Positions 13,551 through 21,218 of a DNA stretch of 38,412 nt are shown in pieces. The stretch covers positions 1-38,412 of the forward strand of contig JAKSRI010000026.1 of NCBI GenBank assembly GCA_024403695.1. Reading direction: 5' to 3'. The notes under the pieces are model-generated. The model saw only the letters and a list, made by a program, of their open reading frames with translations, was not told the DNA's origin and made no database searches. The DNA is from Saccharofermentans sp. Lineage in GTDB: Bacteria > Bacillota > Clostridia > Saccharofermentanales > Saccharofermentanaceae. Position 1 is the stretch's first letter, and the number at the start of each line of letters is the position of its first letter. The position numbers and the translations under genes are program-made.

Positions 13551-13583
13551 GAAGCGGGGACGCTTCAAGAATATAGGAGGATT
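13533..13583 (+). promoter_or_regulatory. Nested inverted repeat covering the RBS of the ADP-ribosylglycohydrolase gene
   Basis: AATCCTCCTATA (13533-13544) and TATAGGAGGATT (13572-13583) are perfectly complementary, 12 bp, so the RBS AGGAGG has a dedicated anti-RBS. Inside lies GAAGCG-GGGA-CGCTTC (13551-13566), a stem with a GNRA tetraloop. If transcription starts just after the TATAAT at 13530, most of the outer 5' arm is not transcribed, in which case the repeat would act as DNA. Confidence 0.6.
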
Positions 13584-13588
13584 TAATT

Positions 13589-14377
13589 ATGTACGGAGCA
13601 ATTATCGGAGATATCGTAGGATCAAGATTTGAGTTTGACAGAGGACCATGGACAAAGGAGTTTGAGTTCTTCACACCAGGTAATGACTGGACGGACGACA
13701 CTGTTATGACTCTCGCTATTGGAGAGGCACTCATGAGCTGCGCCAGGGATGCGGATGAGGCTACAATCAAGAGTGCTTGCATCAGGTCCATGAAAAAGTG
13801 GGGCAAGAAATATCCATGCGCAGGTTACGGCGGCAGATTCTTTAAGTGGGTTTTATCAGATGACTCTCAGCCTTATGGCAGCTGGGGCAACGGCTCCGCT
13901 ATGCGTGTGTCTGCTGCTGGCATACTTTATGACACTCTCGAAAGAACACGTGAGGTGGCTCGCATGACTGCTGAAGTAACACATAATCACCCAGAGGGAA
14001 TAAAAGGCGCGGAGTGTACAGCAGCTGTTATGTTCCTGGCAAGAACAGGTAAGTCCAAGGAAGAAATCAAGGTCTATGTAGTAAAAGAATTTGGATACGA
14101 TATATCCTATACAGTGGACGAAATGCGTCCATTCCATAAGCACAATGAATCCTGCATGGATGCTCTGCCTAAAGCATTAATCTCATTCTTTGAAGGTGTA
14201 AGTTTTGAAGATGTTATCCGCAATGCAGTATCCCTCGGAGGGGATACTGACACTATTGCAGCTATTGCTGGCGCAATGGCTGAAGCATTCTATGGAGTAC
14301 CAGATGAAATGAAGAAAAGATGTAGAGCTTATCTGGAGGACGATATGGTGAAGGTGGTGGAGAGATTCATATCCTAA
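13589..14377 (+). CDS. ADP-ribosylglycohydrolase family protein
   Basis: A 262-residue protein with the family's metal-binding signatures: GAIIGDIVGSRFEF at the N-terminus, DWTDDTVMTLAIG (TDDT, residues about 36-39), GNGSAMRVSAAG in the middle, NHPEGIKGAECTA, and C-terminal GGDTDTIAAIAGAMAEAFYG. The family hydrolyses ADP-ribose from proteins or nucleic acids in an Mg-dependent way. In accessory regions such enzymes often reverse a toxin's ADP-ribosylation, but no ADP-ribosyltransferase gene is visible nearby. Expression appears controlled by the nested inverted repeat over its RBS. Confidence 0.92.
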   Translation: MYGAIIGDIVGSRFEFDRGPWTKEFEFFTPGNDWTDDTVMTLAIGEALMSCARDADEATIKSACIRSMKKWGKKYPCAGYGGRFFKWVLSDDSQPYGSWGNGSAMRVSAAGILYDTLERTREVARMTAEVTHNHPEGIKGAECTAAVMFLARTGKSKEEIKVYVVKEFGYDISYTVDEMRPFHKHNESCMDALPKALISFFEGVSFEDVIRNAVSLGGDTDTIAAIAGAMAEAFYGVPDEMKKRCRAYLEDDMVKVVERFIS

Positions 14378-14474
14378 TCGTAGTTAGACTATAATCAATA
14401 GTTTTCCAAATGTTCATCCTATCAATTAATTTAAAGAATATAATTTATGGAGAAGTAACATTAGGGGAAGAGTC

Positions 14475-16337
14475 ATGATTGTATATTCAGGATTAAAAAC
14501 AGACTTTTTATGCGCTGTAGAAGCAGATTCTATTGCAGCTGAGATTGAGCGTAATATCTACGAGAAAATGCATCGTAAGAGTGCTCAGAGTGAGTTCCGT
14601 TCATGGGAGAATTCTCTTGAGTATATGTATAAGGTCCTTAACGATTCTGATATTCCAGGTGATGCTGGAATTGCTATTGAATATAACATTCCGCAGACTT
14701 CTAAGCGTGTTGATTTTATTATCTCTGGTTACGATGAGAAGAATAATCCTAACGTCATTATTATTGAACTTAAGCAGTGGGATAAGGTTGATGTTATCGA
14801 TAGTCAGGATGCCCTTGTAGAGACATTCACGGGTGGTGCACTTCGTAAGGTGGTTCATCCTTCATATCAGGCGTGGTCATATGCTTCCATGATTGCCGAC
14901 TATAACCAGAGTGTTCAGCAGAGAAGTATCATGCTTCATCCATGTGTATATCTTCATAATTATCTTAAAAGTAATCCTGAGAAGCTTGAGAAGAATCAGT
15001 ACAAAGAGTATGTAGATGATGCGCCTATCTTTGCTAGAGGCGAAGTTCCCAAGCTTAGAGAATTCATTAAGAAAGTAGTAAAGATTGGTGATAAGAAGGA
15101 ACTTCTCTACGATATCGATAATGGTAAAATCAGACCTTCCAAGAGCCTTCAGGATTCCATTAAGAGTATGGTCGAAGGTAATCAGGAATTCATTATGCTT
15201 GATGAGCAGAAGGTAGTATATGAGGAGATTCTTCTAGCATCCAAGAAGTGTATGGATGACCATAAGAAACGTACAGTTATCGTTCGAGGTGGACCAGGAA
15301 CAGGTAAGACTGTAGTGGCCATTAATCTTCTTGCTAAGCTGACAAATGAAGGTCAGTTTGTTCAGTACACATCCAAGAATAGCGCACCACGTAATGTGTA
15401 TTCTCAGAAACTTACAGGTCATAAGAAGAGTACCGTTAAGAATATGTTTAAGGGTTCAGGATCTTATTACGATGTTGAATCTTGTCTTATAGATACAATT
15501 CTCTGTGATGAGGCTCACAGACTTAATGCCAAGTCCGGCATGTTCCAGAATCTTGGTGAGAATCAGATTAAGGAAATTATTAATGCATCACTGTGTTCAG
15601 TATTCTTTATCGATGAGAGTCAGCGTGTAACTCTTAACGATATTGGTACCGTGGGAGAGATAAGAAAGTGGGCTGATGCACTTGGTTCAGAGGTTCTCGA
15701 TATGGAGCTTCTATCTCAGTTTAGATGTAATGGGTCAGATGGATATCTCGCCTGGATTGATGATGTTCTCGAGATCAGAGAAACTGCAAACACTGACATG
15801 AGAGATATTGATTACGACATTAAGATTGTTGACTCTCCTATGGAAATGAAGAATCTTATTGTAGAGCGTAATAAGATTAACAATCGCTCTCGTATTCTCG
15901 CAGGATATTGTTGGGAATGGATAAAGGGAGAACAGAATAATACCAATTATCACGATATCAAGATTGGCGACTTCGAGATGAGCTGGAATCTTGGTAATAC
16001 TACTACCTTTGCAATCGATGAGAATTCTATTGAAGAGATTGGTTGTATCCATACATCTCAGGGTCTTGAGTTTGATTATGCTGGTGTAATTATTGGTGAT
16101 GATATGCGTTATGAAAATGGACATATCGTTACTGACTTTACTAAGAGAGCAAAGACAGATCAGTCTCTTAAGGGAATCAAGGGATTATATAAATCTAATC
16201 CTGAAAAGGCACTCTCGGAGGCTGATGAAATAATTAAAAATACATACAGAACTCTAATGACAAGAGGTATGAAGGGTTGCTACGTATACTGTACAGACAA
16301 AGCACTTGCTGATTACCTTAGAAGCTGCCTGGAGTAA
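14475..16337 (+). CDS. PD-(D/E)XK nuclease-like domain fused to DUF2075 (Schlafen group 3-like) DNA/RNA helicase
   Basis: A 620-residue protein. Residues 60-105 fit a PD-(D/E)XK nuclease core: AIEYNIP..KRVDFII (D80), then VIIIELK (E98, K100). The helicase part has Walker A GGPGTGKT (272-279), DEAH box CDEAHRL (344-350), FFIDESQRV (motif III-like) and IHTSQGLEFDYAGVIIGDD near the end, typical of UvrD-like SF1 helicases with DUF2075. Start ATG at 14475 has AGGGGA at 14463-14468. The MazG-type gene begins 9 bases after the stop, so they form a unit. DUF2075 proteins are frequent in defence islands; a nuclease-helicase acting on foreign DNA is the likely role. Confidence 0.85.
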   Translation: MIVYSGLKTDFLCAVEADSIAAEIERNIYEKMHRKSAQSEFRSWENSLEYMYKVLNDSDIPGDAGIAIEYNIPQTSKRVDFIISGYDEKNNPNVIIIELKQWDKVDVIDSQDALVETFTGGALRKVVHPSYQAWSYASMIADYNQSVQQRSIMLHPCVYLHNYLKSNPEKLEKNQYKEYVDDAPIFARGEVPKLREFIKKVVKIGDKKELLYDIDNGKIRPSKSLQDSIKSMVEGNQEFIMLDEQKVVYEEILLASKKCMDDHKKRTVIVRGGPGTGKTVVAINLLAKLTNEGQFVQYTSKNSAPRNVYSQKLTGHKKSTVKNMFKGSGSYYDVESCLIDTILCDEAHRLNAKSGMFQNLGENQIKEIINASLCSVFFIDESQRVTLNDIGTVGEIRKWADALGSEVLDMELLSQFRCNGSDGYLAWIDDVLEIRETANTDMRDIDYDIKIVDSPMEMKNLIVERNKINNRSRILAGYCWEWIKGEQNNTNYHDIKIGDFEMSWNLGNTTTFAIDENSIEEIGCIHTSQGLEFDYAGVIIGDDMRYENGHIVTDFTKRAKTDQSLKGIKGLYKSNPEKALSEADEIIKNTYRTLMTRGMKGCYVYCTDKALADYLRSCLE

Positions 16338-16346
16338 GAGGTGAAT

Positions 16347-16694
16347 ATGACACAGGAAACTATTAATCAGATATTAAAGTTCAGAGATGATAGAGACTGG
16401 AAGCAGTTTCATAACCCTAAAGATCTGGCTATATCCATATCACTGGAAGCAGCAGAGCTCTTAGAAGTATTTCAGTGGAGCGGAGAAGACATTAAAGCTG
16501 AAGGCAAGATAGATAAAATCAAAGAAGAGCTTGCTGATGTAGTTAACTACTGTATTCTTATGGCTGATGCCTGTAACCTGAATCTTGATGAGATTATTCA
16601 GGCAAAGATTAAGCTTAACAATGAGAAGTACCCTGTTGAAAAAGCTAGGGGGAAGAGTGAGAAGTACACGGAGTTGTGGGGCGAGTTGGGTTGA
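16347..16694 (+). CDS. MazG-like nucleotide pyrophosphohydrolase
   Basis: A 115-residue all-helical dNTP/NTP pyrophosphohydrolase: ILKFRDDRDWKQFHNPKDLA, then LEAAELLEVFQW and EELADVVNYCILMADA, giving the ExxE...ExxD metal-binding motif of the MazG superfamily. These enzymes hydrolyse NTPs to NMP and pyrophosphate. The ATG at 16347 is preferred over GTG at 16341, since the GTG overlaps the RBS AGAGGTG. It is translationally adjacent to the nuclease-helicase, so a joint role, such as nucleotide depletion or signal clearance during defence, is inferred. Confidence 0.88.
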   Translation: MTQETINQILKFRDDRDWKQFHNPKDLAISISLEAAELLEVFQWSGEDIKAEGKIDKIKEELADVVNYCILMADACNLNLDEIIQAKIKLNNEKYPVEKARGKSEKYTELWGELG

Positions 16695-16724
16695 TGACCA
16701 CGACAAAATAAAGGGAGATTAATT

Positions 16725-17045
16725 ATGAACTTTGACGATTTGTTAGACATTGCTGGTGCAATTGATGTAATAAGATTGGTTGTGGTTATTGCATTTTATA
16801 CTTTAGTTGTAATGGTAATGGTTAATTTGCTCATCTATTTAAAAAATGATATTGATGTAAAAGATGAACACAATAGAATTATGGCTAAAATACTAAATGA
16901 AATTGCTAGGAGTAATGACTTGAAATGTTCAGAACAGACCTCTAGAACATCTGTAAATGTTCAAAAGCCAATACCGGTTCCTGTTTCTAATATGCAAAGT
17001 GATCAATTGTTGGATGAGTATATTAGGAATGCTGAGAAAAAATGA
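16725..17045 (+). CDS. Small membrane protein with cytoplasmic tail, 106 aa
   Basis: No family recognised. One membrane helix at about residues 17-40 (VIRLVVVIAFYTLVVMVMVN, then LLIYL) is followed by a helical, charged segment (DIDVKDEHNRIMAKILNEIAR) and a polar linker ending in a short helix (DQLLDEYIRNAEKK). RBS AAAGGGAGA. The gene is 30 bases after the MazG gene and may be in the same transcript. A REP-like terminator (17121) separates it from the FtsK unit. Confidence 0.6.
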   Translation: MNFDDLLDIAGAIDVIRLVVVIAFYTLVVMVMVNLLIYLKNDIDVKDEHNRIMAKILNEIARSNDLKCSEQTSRTSVNVQKPIPVPVSNMQSDQLLDEYIRNAEKK

Positions 17046-17120
17046 GTTAACGTTGAAAAAGACAATAGATATAAAGCGTATCCAACAAGTTTAGATGTTT
17101 TATGATTATAAAGATAAAAC

Positions 17121-17166
17121 GGTGTCAGGGTATTGTGGCAAATAAGCTCACATTAACCTGACACTT
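17121..17166. repeat. REP-like palindrome 4 / terminator
   Basis: GGTGTCAGG (17121-17129) pairs with CCTGACAC (17157-17164), inner TGTG/CACA, T-run after. The remaining gap up to 17318 shows no ORF. Confidence 0.75.
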
Positions 17167-17318
17167 TTGTTTTAACACCTAAAATAAGTGAAACACATCA
17201 TGTAATGTTATTAGCTTAAAGAAAAATAAACTGTTAATTTTGGAGCGAAATTATAGTAATTATAAGCGACATGCTGTTTACTGGATTATAGTTACTATGT
17301 GTTAGGGTGGTAATTGCT

Positions 17319-18659
17319 TTGAATATAAAGGAATCTTTTGAACAGGCGTGCATTAAATGTTTGGTTGAGGCTGGATATAGCTCTCCTCTTGTAATAGAGC
17401 ACCTTAAAGACGAAATTAGTTTTATTTGTTCAGCGACTCTTGATGATAATGAGATACGCTATTACTGCATACATACAAACAAATACATCCGTAGTTGGAA
17501 ATTAAAAAAGATTGTTCGTGAATCTGTTAAAGATAATGTTACTTATGGCATTATCTCGAATGGCCTTTTTGATTTTTTTGCTACACGTTATGCTGAGAAA
17601 CAAACATTTCCATATTATCTTAATGTTATGGATGAGTCTGAAGATGAATCATCATTGATCGAAGAAAATGAATTTGATTTAGTTGAATATGAATCTATTA
17701 GAGATATTATTCTTGATGATGTTGTAGATTCTGATGAAGAGTATCGTGAAGAGGAATTTTATGACGAAGATGATGAGTTTGATGTATTAAAATTACCTCC
17801 ATCTAATATTAGATCAGCTGATTTCGAAGATGTGTCTGATGTTGTTGATAATCCGGAAGATTTAAATGAAGATTATTTGCACCCATCATTTGAAATTATT
17901 GATGATGAGCCATTCAAGCAGGCGATGATTGAAGCACATGATGCGCTAGAAAATAAAATGGGAGCTATTAAAAAGTCCAATTTCCCATTGGGTACTATTA
18001 ATAATAGTGTAGTATCTTTTGATTTTAATTCGCATGACAGTTTGTTCGTTTTTGAGAATATAAATTCAAAAAATGTATTTGATACGATTATGCTTGATTG
18101 CATGTTTTTAAAACCAAGAGGAACATATGAGATTTATATAATTGGCAACCAGTATCTTGAAAAAAGATGGTGCGATATTATTCCAGATATAAAGAAATCA
18201 GATGTTACGGTATCTCCATTGGAGAGACTAAGTAAATTATCCCAAGAGCTTAAATTTAGGAAAAACAAAGAAGTTTTTATACTAATTCCTAATGTTAATA
18301 TTTTTGATAACCATATGAATGAGCTCATTAGTTTTATTCACTATTTGAAGGGGGATTGTATAAAATTCGTTCTTGGAATAACTAATATTGAAACAGGCAA
18401 TGAATATAAGAGATTATATGAGTCTATTGATGTGAAATTAATGGGCATGTTTCAAGATGAACGACTTGGACGTTACATTGATGGTTTTTATCGTGATGTT
18501 GCATTCAAATCAGGAGCTGATATGTTGTTGATTAACAGAGGAAATGTTAATTCTACAAGTGTTAAATTGTTTAGCGTGAATGATTTGATTTATAATTCTG
18601 TTAAAAATTGGGCTAAGGATAATGCTTCTTGTGACATCCCTAGATCCTTTATGATGTAG
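17319..18659 (+). CDS. Unknown partner of the FtsK motor: possible degenerate nuclease plus degenerate ATPase
   Basis: I recognise no full-length family. Residues 1-100 (after a TTG start preceded by AGGGTGG; GTG at 17307 is the alternative) resemble a restriction-type nuclease core: a strand EISFICSATLDD, then EIRYYCIHTNK, then VTYGIISNGLFDFFAT, the last typical of HsdR N-terminal domains. The ExK pair is not clear, so activity is doubtful. Residues about 105-185 are very acidic and probably disordered. From 220 on, SVVSFDFNSHDSLFVFENIN, DTIMLDCMFLKPRGTYEIYI and KFRKNKEVFILIPNVN fit an FtsK-like ATPase core with no Walker A glycines. It lies 11 bases before the FtsK gene. Confidence 0.5.
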   Translation: MNIKESFEQACIKCLVEAGYSSPLVIEHLKDEISFICSATLDDNEIRYYCIHTNKYIRSWKLKKIVRESVKDNVTYGIISNGLFDFFATRYAEKQTFPYYLNVMDESEDESSLIEENEFDLVEYESIRDIILDDVVDSDEEYREEEFYDEDDEFDVLKLPPSNIRSADFEDVSDVVDNPEDLNEDYLHPSFEIIDDEPFKQAMIEAHDALENKMGAIKKSNFPLGTINNSVVSFDFNSHDSLFVFENINSKNVFDTIMLDCMFLKPRGTYEIYIIGNQYLEKRWCDIIPDIKKSDVTVSPLERLSKLSQELKFRKNKEVFILIPNVNIFDNHMNELISFIHYLKGDCIKFVLGITNIETGNEYKRLYESIDVKLMGMFQDERLGRYIDGFYRDVAFKSGADMLLINRGNVNSTSVKLFSVNDLIYNSVKNWAKDNASCDIPRSFMM

Positions 18660-18670
18660 GAGCATAATAA

Positions 18671-19858
18671 ATGTTTAATATTGAAAACTTAAATACGTAT
18701 ATTCGTGATGTAGACCTGAGCGCTCCTCAAATGATGAGTGTTTATCAGAAGATAATTGAAGACGTATTTAAGATGTTTAATGTTGAAATATCTGTTGTAG
18801 ATTCTTGCTATATTTCAGAAGCACTTATTTATGAAATATCTATTGAAGAAGGAAAAAAGGTTTCATCCATACGTGGTATAAAAAATGATATAGCATTAAG
18901 AACGGGATGCTTTGTTTCTCTTGCAAGTAAGAAAAAAGCATCTTCTACTATTGCTGTTGTTCTTCGTCGTAATCTTAGATATGTTTTGGGGCTAAAGGAA
19001 ATTATGAAAACCCCAGAATTTCAGAAAAATAGTTCTCCGCTTCTTATTGCTGCTGGAAGAGATGAAGTTGGTGATCCATTACTTATTGATTTAGAAAAGA
19101 GTAATATGTTTATTTTTGGAACCACGGGTGCCGGAAAAACAGTATTAATTGATGACATCATATTAAGTTTAATTTATCGTAATACACCATCTGATTTGCA
19201 ATTGTCGCTCATAGATCTCAAGGGTGTGGATCTTGTTTTTTATAACAGTTTGCCTCATATGAGACATCCAACAGTAGGTGATAGATCCGAAGCTGTAAAA
19301 GTATTGTCGGATATAGTTGGTGAGATAGAACGAAGAAGAAAACTATTTTTTAGTAACAAGGTTAAAACATTTGAACAATATAATGCTTTGCCTGGAGTTA
19401 CTAAATTGCCATATATAGTAGTTGTTATTGATGAATATCATGATCTTGTTTCATATAATCCATCAGTTGAAGAAGAATATGATGAGCATACAAATGATCA
19501 AATCAATGATGTTAAGAATCTAGTGACTAAAATCACTAGTAATGATCGTACCATGGGCATTCGAATGATTATTGCTACTCAGCAACTAGTTACAGAGGAT
19601 ATTAGTGGTACTATCCAGAATAACGTAAATTATCGAATAAGATTATCTATTTATAATAATCAGCACAAGCAGAATGATGATAAATCTGTTCGTAATCAGA
19701 AATTGCTTGGTAGTGGCGATATGCAATATGAGAGAACAAGCGGACTTAATGGTGATGAAAAAAGTATTATTAGGGGACAGGCTTGTTATGTATCTGCTGA
19801 TGAGATAAAGAGAGTAGTTTATGACTATTCTTCAAAATACAAAAGAATAATCCAGTAA
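18671..19858 (+). CDS. FtsK/SpoIIIE-type DNA translocase motor, soluble and short
   Basis: A 395-residue protein. Residues 25-145 correspond to the FtsK alpha domain (VSSIRGIKNDIALRTGC ... GRDEVGDPLLIDLEKSNMFIF), followed by the RecA-like motor: Walker A GTTGAGKT (150-157), LSLIDLKGVDLVFYNSLPHM, EIERRRKLF, Walker B VVVIDEYHDL (250-259), and ATQQLVTEDISGTIQNNVNYR as sensor region. The N-terminal membrane region and the C-terminal gamma DNA-reading domain of housekeeping FtsK are missing. RBS GGAG 11 bases after the upstream gene's stop. It most likely works with the upstream protein. A REP-like terminator follows. Confidence 0.82.
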   Translation: MFNIENLNTYIRDVDLSAPQMMSVYQKIIEDVFKMFNVEISVVDSCYISEALIYEISIEEGKKVSSIRGIKNDIALRTGCFVSLASKKKASSTIAVVLRRNLRYVLGLKEIMKTPEFQKNSSPLLIAAGRDEVGDPLLIDLEKSNMFIFGTTGAGKTVLIDDIILSLIYRNTPSDLQLSLIDLKGVDLVFYNSLPHMRHPTVGDRSEAVKVLSDIVGEIERRRKLFFSNKVKTFEQYNALPGVTKLPYIVVVIDEYHDLVSYNPSVEEEYDEHTNDQINDVKNLVTKITSNDRTMGIRMIIATQQLVTEDISGTIQNNVNYRIRLSIYNNQHKQNDDKSVRNQKLLGSGDMQYERTSGLNGDEKSIIRGQACYVSADEIKRVVYDYSSKYKRIIQ

Positions 19859-19867
19859 ACAAAATAG

Positions 19868-19914
19868 AAGGTGTCAGGTCATTGTGACAAACTAGTTCAC
19901 ATTAACCTGACACT
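19868..19914. repeat. REP-like palindrome 5 / terminator
   Basis: AAGGTGTCAGGT (19868-19879) pairs with CCTGACAC near 19906-19913, inner TGTGACAA/GTTCACA, followed by TTTTT. Confidence 0.75.
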
Positions 19915-19950
19915 TTTTGATTTAGAGGTGTTCTAATCCGGCAGGTGCGT

Positions 19951-20478
19951 ATGTGTAATAAAGAGGAATACGGTTATTTACTTTGTTTTGGGGATAATCC
20001 AGCTGATCTTGATAGAGAGGATTATATTAAGGCCTCTTTGCAGCATGATGAGATTACCAAGTGGGCATATATTCACCAGGATAAAGAAGTCTATAATGAG
20101 CACGACCTGAAGATTAGGGAGATAGATCTCTCTCGTATATGGGCTGAAGGTTTTCCAGGGAAAGAGAAATATGCTTCTGCTATGGAGTTCAGAGACGAGC
20201 GCCTTAAGATGCCACCTCATATAGGTGATAAGAAAGATAGTCGCTGGCTTGTGTTAGTAATAACTGAACAAAAGCTAGATAAGAAGATTGTTGCTTCTTG
20301 GTTCGGCGTGCATTTTAGTTTGATTCAGCTTGCTGCCGATAGTGTTGCTATAGCAGAAAAACTTAAGCGATTAATAGGGGAAGATGATTCCTCTCGCCGC
20401 CTTGAGAAGCATCTCTACGACGACAGCGAAGTAATCTCTAACTTTGATTTTCGTAAGTATATTTCCACAGTCACCTGA
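19951..20478 (+). CDS. Diverged Rep-like (HUH-fold) protein without a visible HUH motif
   Basis: The 175-residue protein resembles small replication-initiator or relaxase-like HUH proteins in order of motifs: a first strand YGYLLCFGDNPADL, KWAYIHQDKEVYNEHDL (compare KWAYILHDKDV in Rep_2-like proteins), then, where HUH is expected (KPHYHVL), DSRWLVLVI, and finally VASWFGVHFSLIQ. The catalytic histidines are replaced, so it is likely inactive or repurposed. ATG 19951 (AGGTG just upstream) is preferred to GTG 19945. The stop codon TGA is part of a REP-like half element (20470-20487), so insertion or transfer of that element set the C-terminus. Similarity is by eye only. Confidence 0.4.
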   Translation: MCNKEEYGYLLCFGDNPADLDREDYIKASLQHDEITKWAYIHQDKEVYNEHDLKIREIDLSRIWAEGFPGKEKYASAMEFRDERLKMPPHIGDKKDSRWLVLVITEQKLDKKIVASWFGVHFSLIQLAADSVAIAEKLKRLIGEDDSSRRLEKHLYDDSEVISNFDFRKYISTVT

Positions 20479-20487
20479 CACCTTTTT
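20470..20487. repeat. REP-like half element 6 containing the stop codon of the Rep-like gene
   Basis: GTCACCTGACACCTTTTT is the 3' arm plus T-run of the palindrome family. The TGA at 20476-20478 ends the upstream ORF. Confidence 0.6.
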
Positions 20488-20503
20488 GATAGGAGGATAA
20501 GTT

Positions 20504-20728
20504 ATGCCATTTGAACCTTGGATGTTAGCAGCAATGGAAGATGAAGGTTATATGGATACATCTCATGGACTTAACATGAGAGTTGCTAAATATCTCGCCA
20601 AGAATGGTAACGATAATATTGGTAATGATGAGTTCAGAAGCGCGTGCATTTCTTGCGGTGTTGATCCGGATTCTATTACTTCTTCAGATTTGAATGAGAT
20701 TCAGGATAAGTTGAACAGACTGACATAA
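20504..20728 (+). CDS. Small hypothetical protein, 74 aa
   Basis: No family recognised. Soluble, acidic and probably helical: MPFEPWMLAAMEDEGYMD, HGLNMRVAKYLAKNGND, DEFRSACISCGVDPDSI, DLNEIQDKLNRLT. The second half looks like a small EF-hand-sized helix pair, but no calcium loop is complete. RBS AGGAGG at 20490-20495. It follows a REP-like half element and precedes the blaI-type promoter, so it is the last gene before the regulator pair. Confidence 0.55.
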   Translation: MPFEPWMLAAMEDEGYMDTSHGLNMRVAKYLAKNGNDNIGNDEFRSACISCGVDPDSITSSDLNEIQDKLNRLT

Positions 20729-20783
20729 AGCGGGTTCAGTTATTACGGTTTATCCATTCGCGTATTTTGCCTCAATTTCTTTG

Positions 20784-20840
20784 TTGACAAAAGAGACCAC
20801 ACGCTGTAGTCTTATACCAAGAGACCACACAGTGTAGTCT
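20784..20840 (+). promoter_or_regulatory. BlaI-type promoter with two operators
   Basis: TTGACA (20784-20789), 17-base spacer, TAGTCT (20807-20812). Two near-identical 19-bp inverted repeats lie on it: AGACCACACGCTGTAGTCT (20794-20812) and AGACCACACAGTGTAGTCT (20822-20840). Each has the ACA-n3-TGT core of BlaI/MecI operators. One covers spacer and -10, the other the start site, fitting autorepression by the downstream regulator. Confidence 0.85.
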
Positions 20841-20860
20841 GTAAGAAGGAGGCATTTAAT

Positions 20861-21217
20861 ATGGATATACAACTCGGTCCGGTAGAGAGTAAATTCGCCG
20901 ACATGATCTGGGAGCACGAGCCGGTAAGTAGCACCAGTCTAGTCAAGATGACCTCCGAAGAATTTGGTTGGGCAAGAACCACTACACACAATGTCATTCG
21001 ACGTCTGTGTGACAAAGGTATCTTCGCCAACAATAAGGGAACGGTAACTTCTTTAATCTCCAGAGATGAATTCTATTCCAAGCAGAGTAAGCAGTATGTA
21101 GATGATTCATTTAGTGGTTCTCTTCCTGCGTTTATCGCAGCATTTACAAAGAATACTCAGCTTTCTAGAAGTGAGATCCAGGAGATTAAAGACCTGATTG
21201 ACAGCATGGGTGAGTAA
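20861..21217 (+). CDS. BlaI/MecI/CopY-family transcriptional repressor
   Basis: A 118-residue protein with an N-terminal winged helix: LGPVESKFADMIWEHEPVSS, SLVKMTSEEFGWARTTTHNV, IRRLCDKGIFANNKGTVTSL, matching the BlaI pattern (E-x-x-I-M-x-x-W, T-V-x-T-x-x-R-L). The C-terminal half (DEFYSKQSKQYVDDSFSGSL, EIQEIKDLIDSMGE) forms the dimerisation helices cleaved by the sensor protease. Ideal RBS AGAAGGAGG. The sensor gene starts two bases after its stop. The two operators upstream are its likely binding sites. Confidence 0.92.
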   Translation: MDIQLGPVESKFADMIWEHEPVSSTSLVKMTSEEFGWARTTTHNVIRRLCDKGIFANNKGTVTSLISRDEFYSKQSKQYVDDSFSGSLPAFIAAFTKNTQLSRSEIQEIKDLIDSMGE

Positions 21218-21218
21218 G

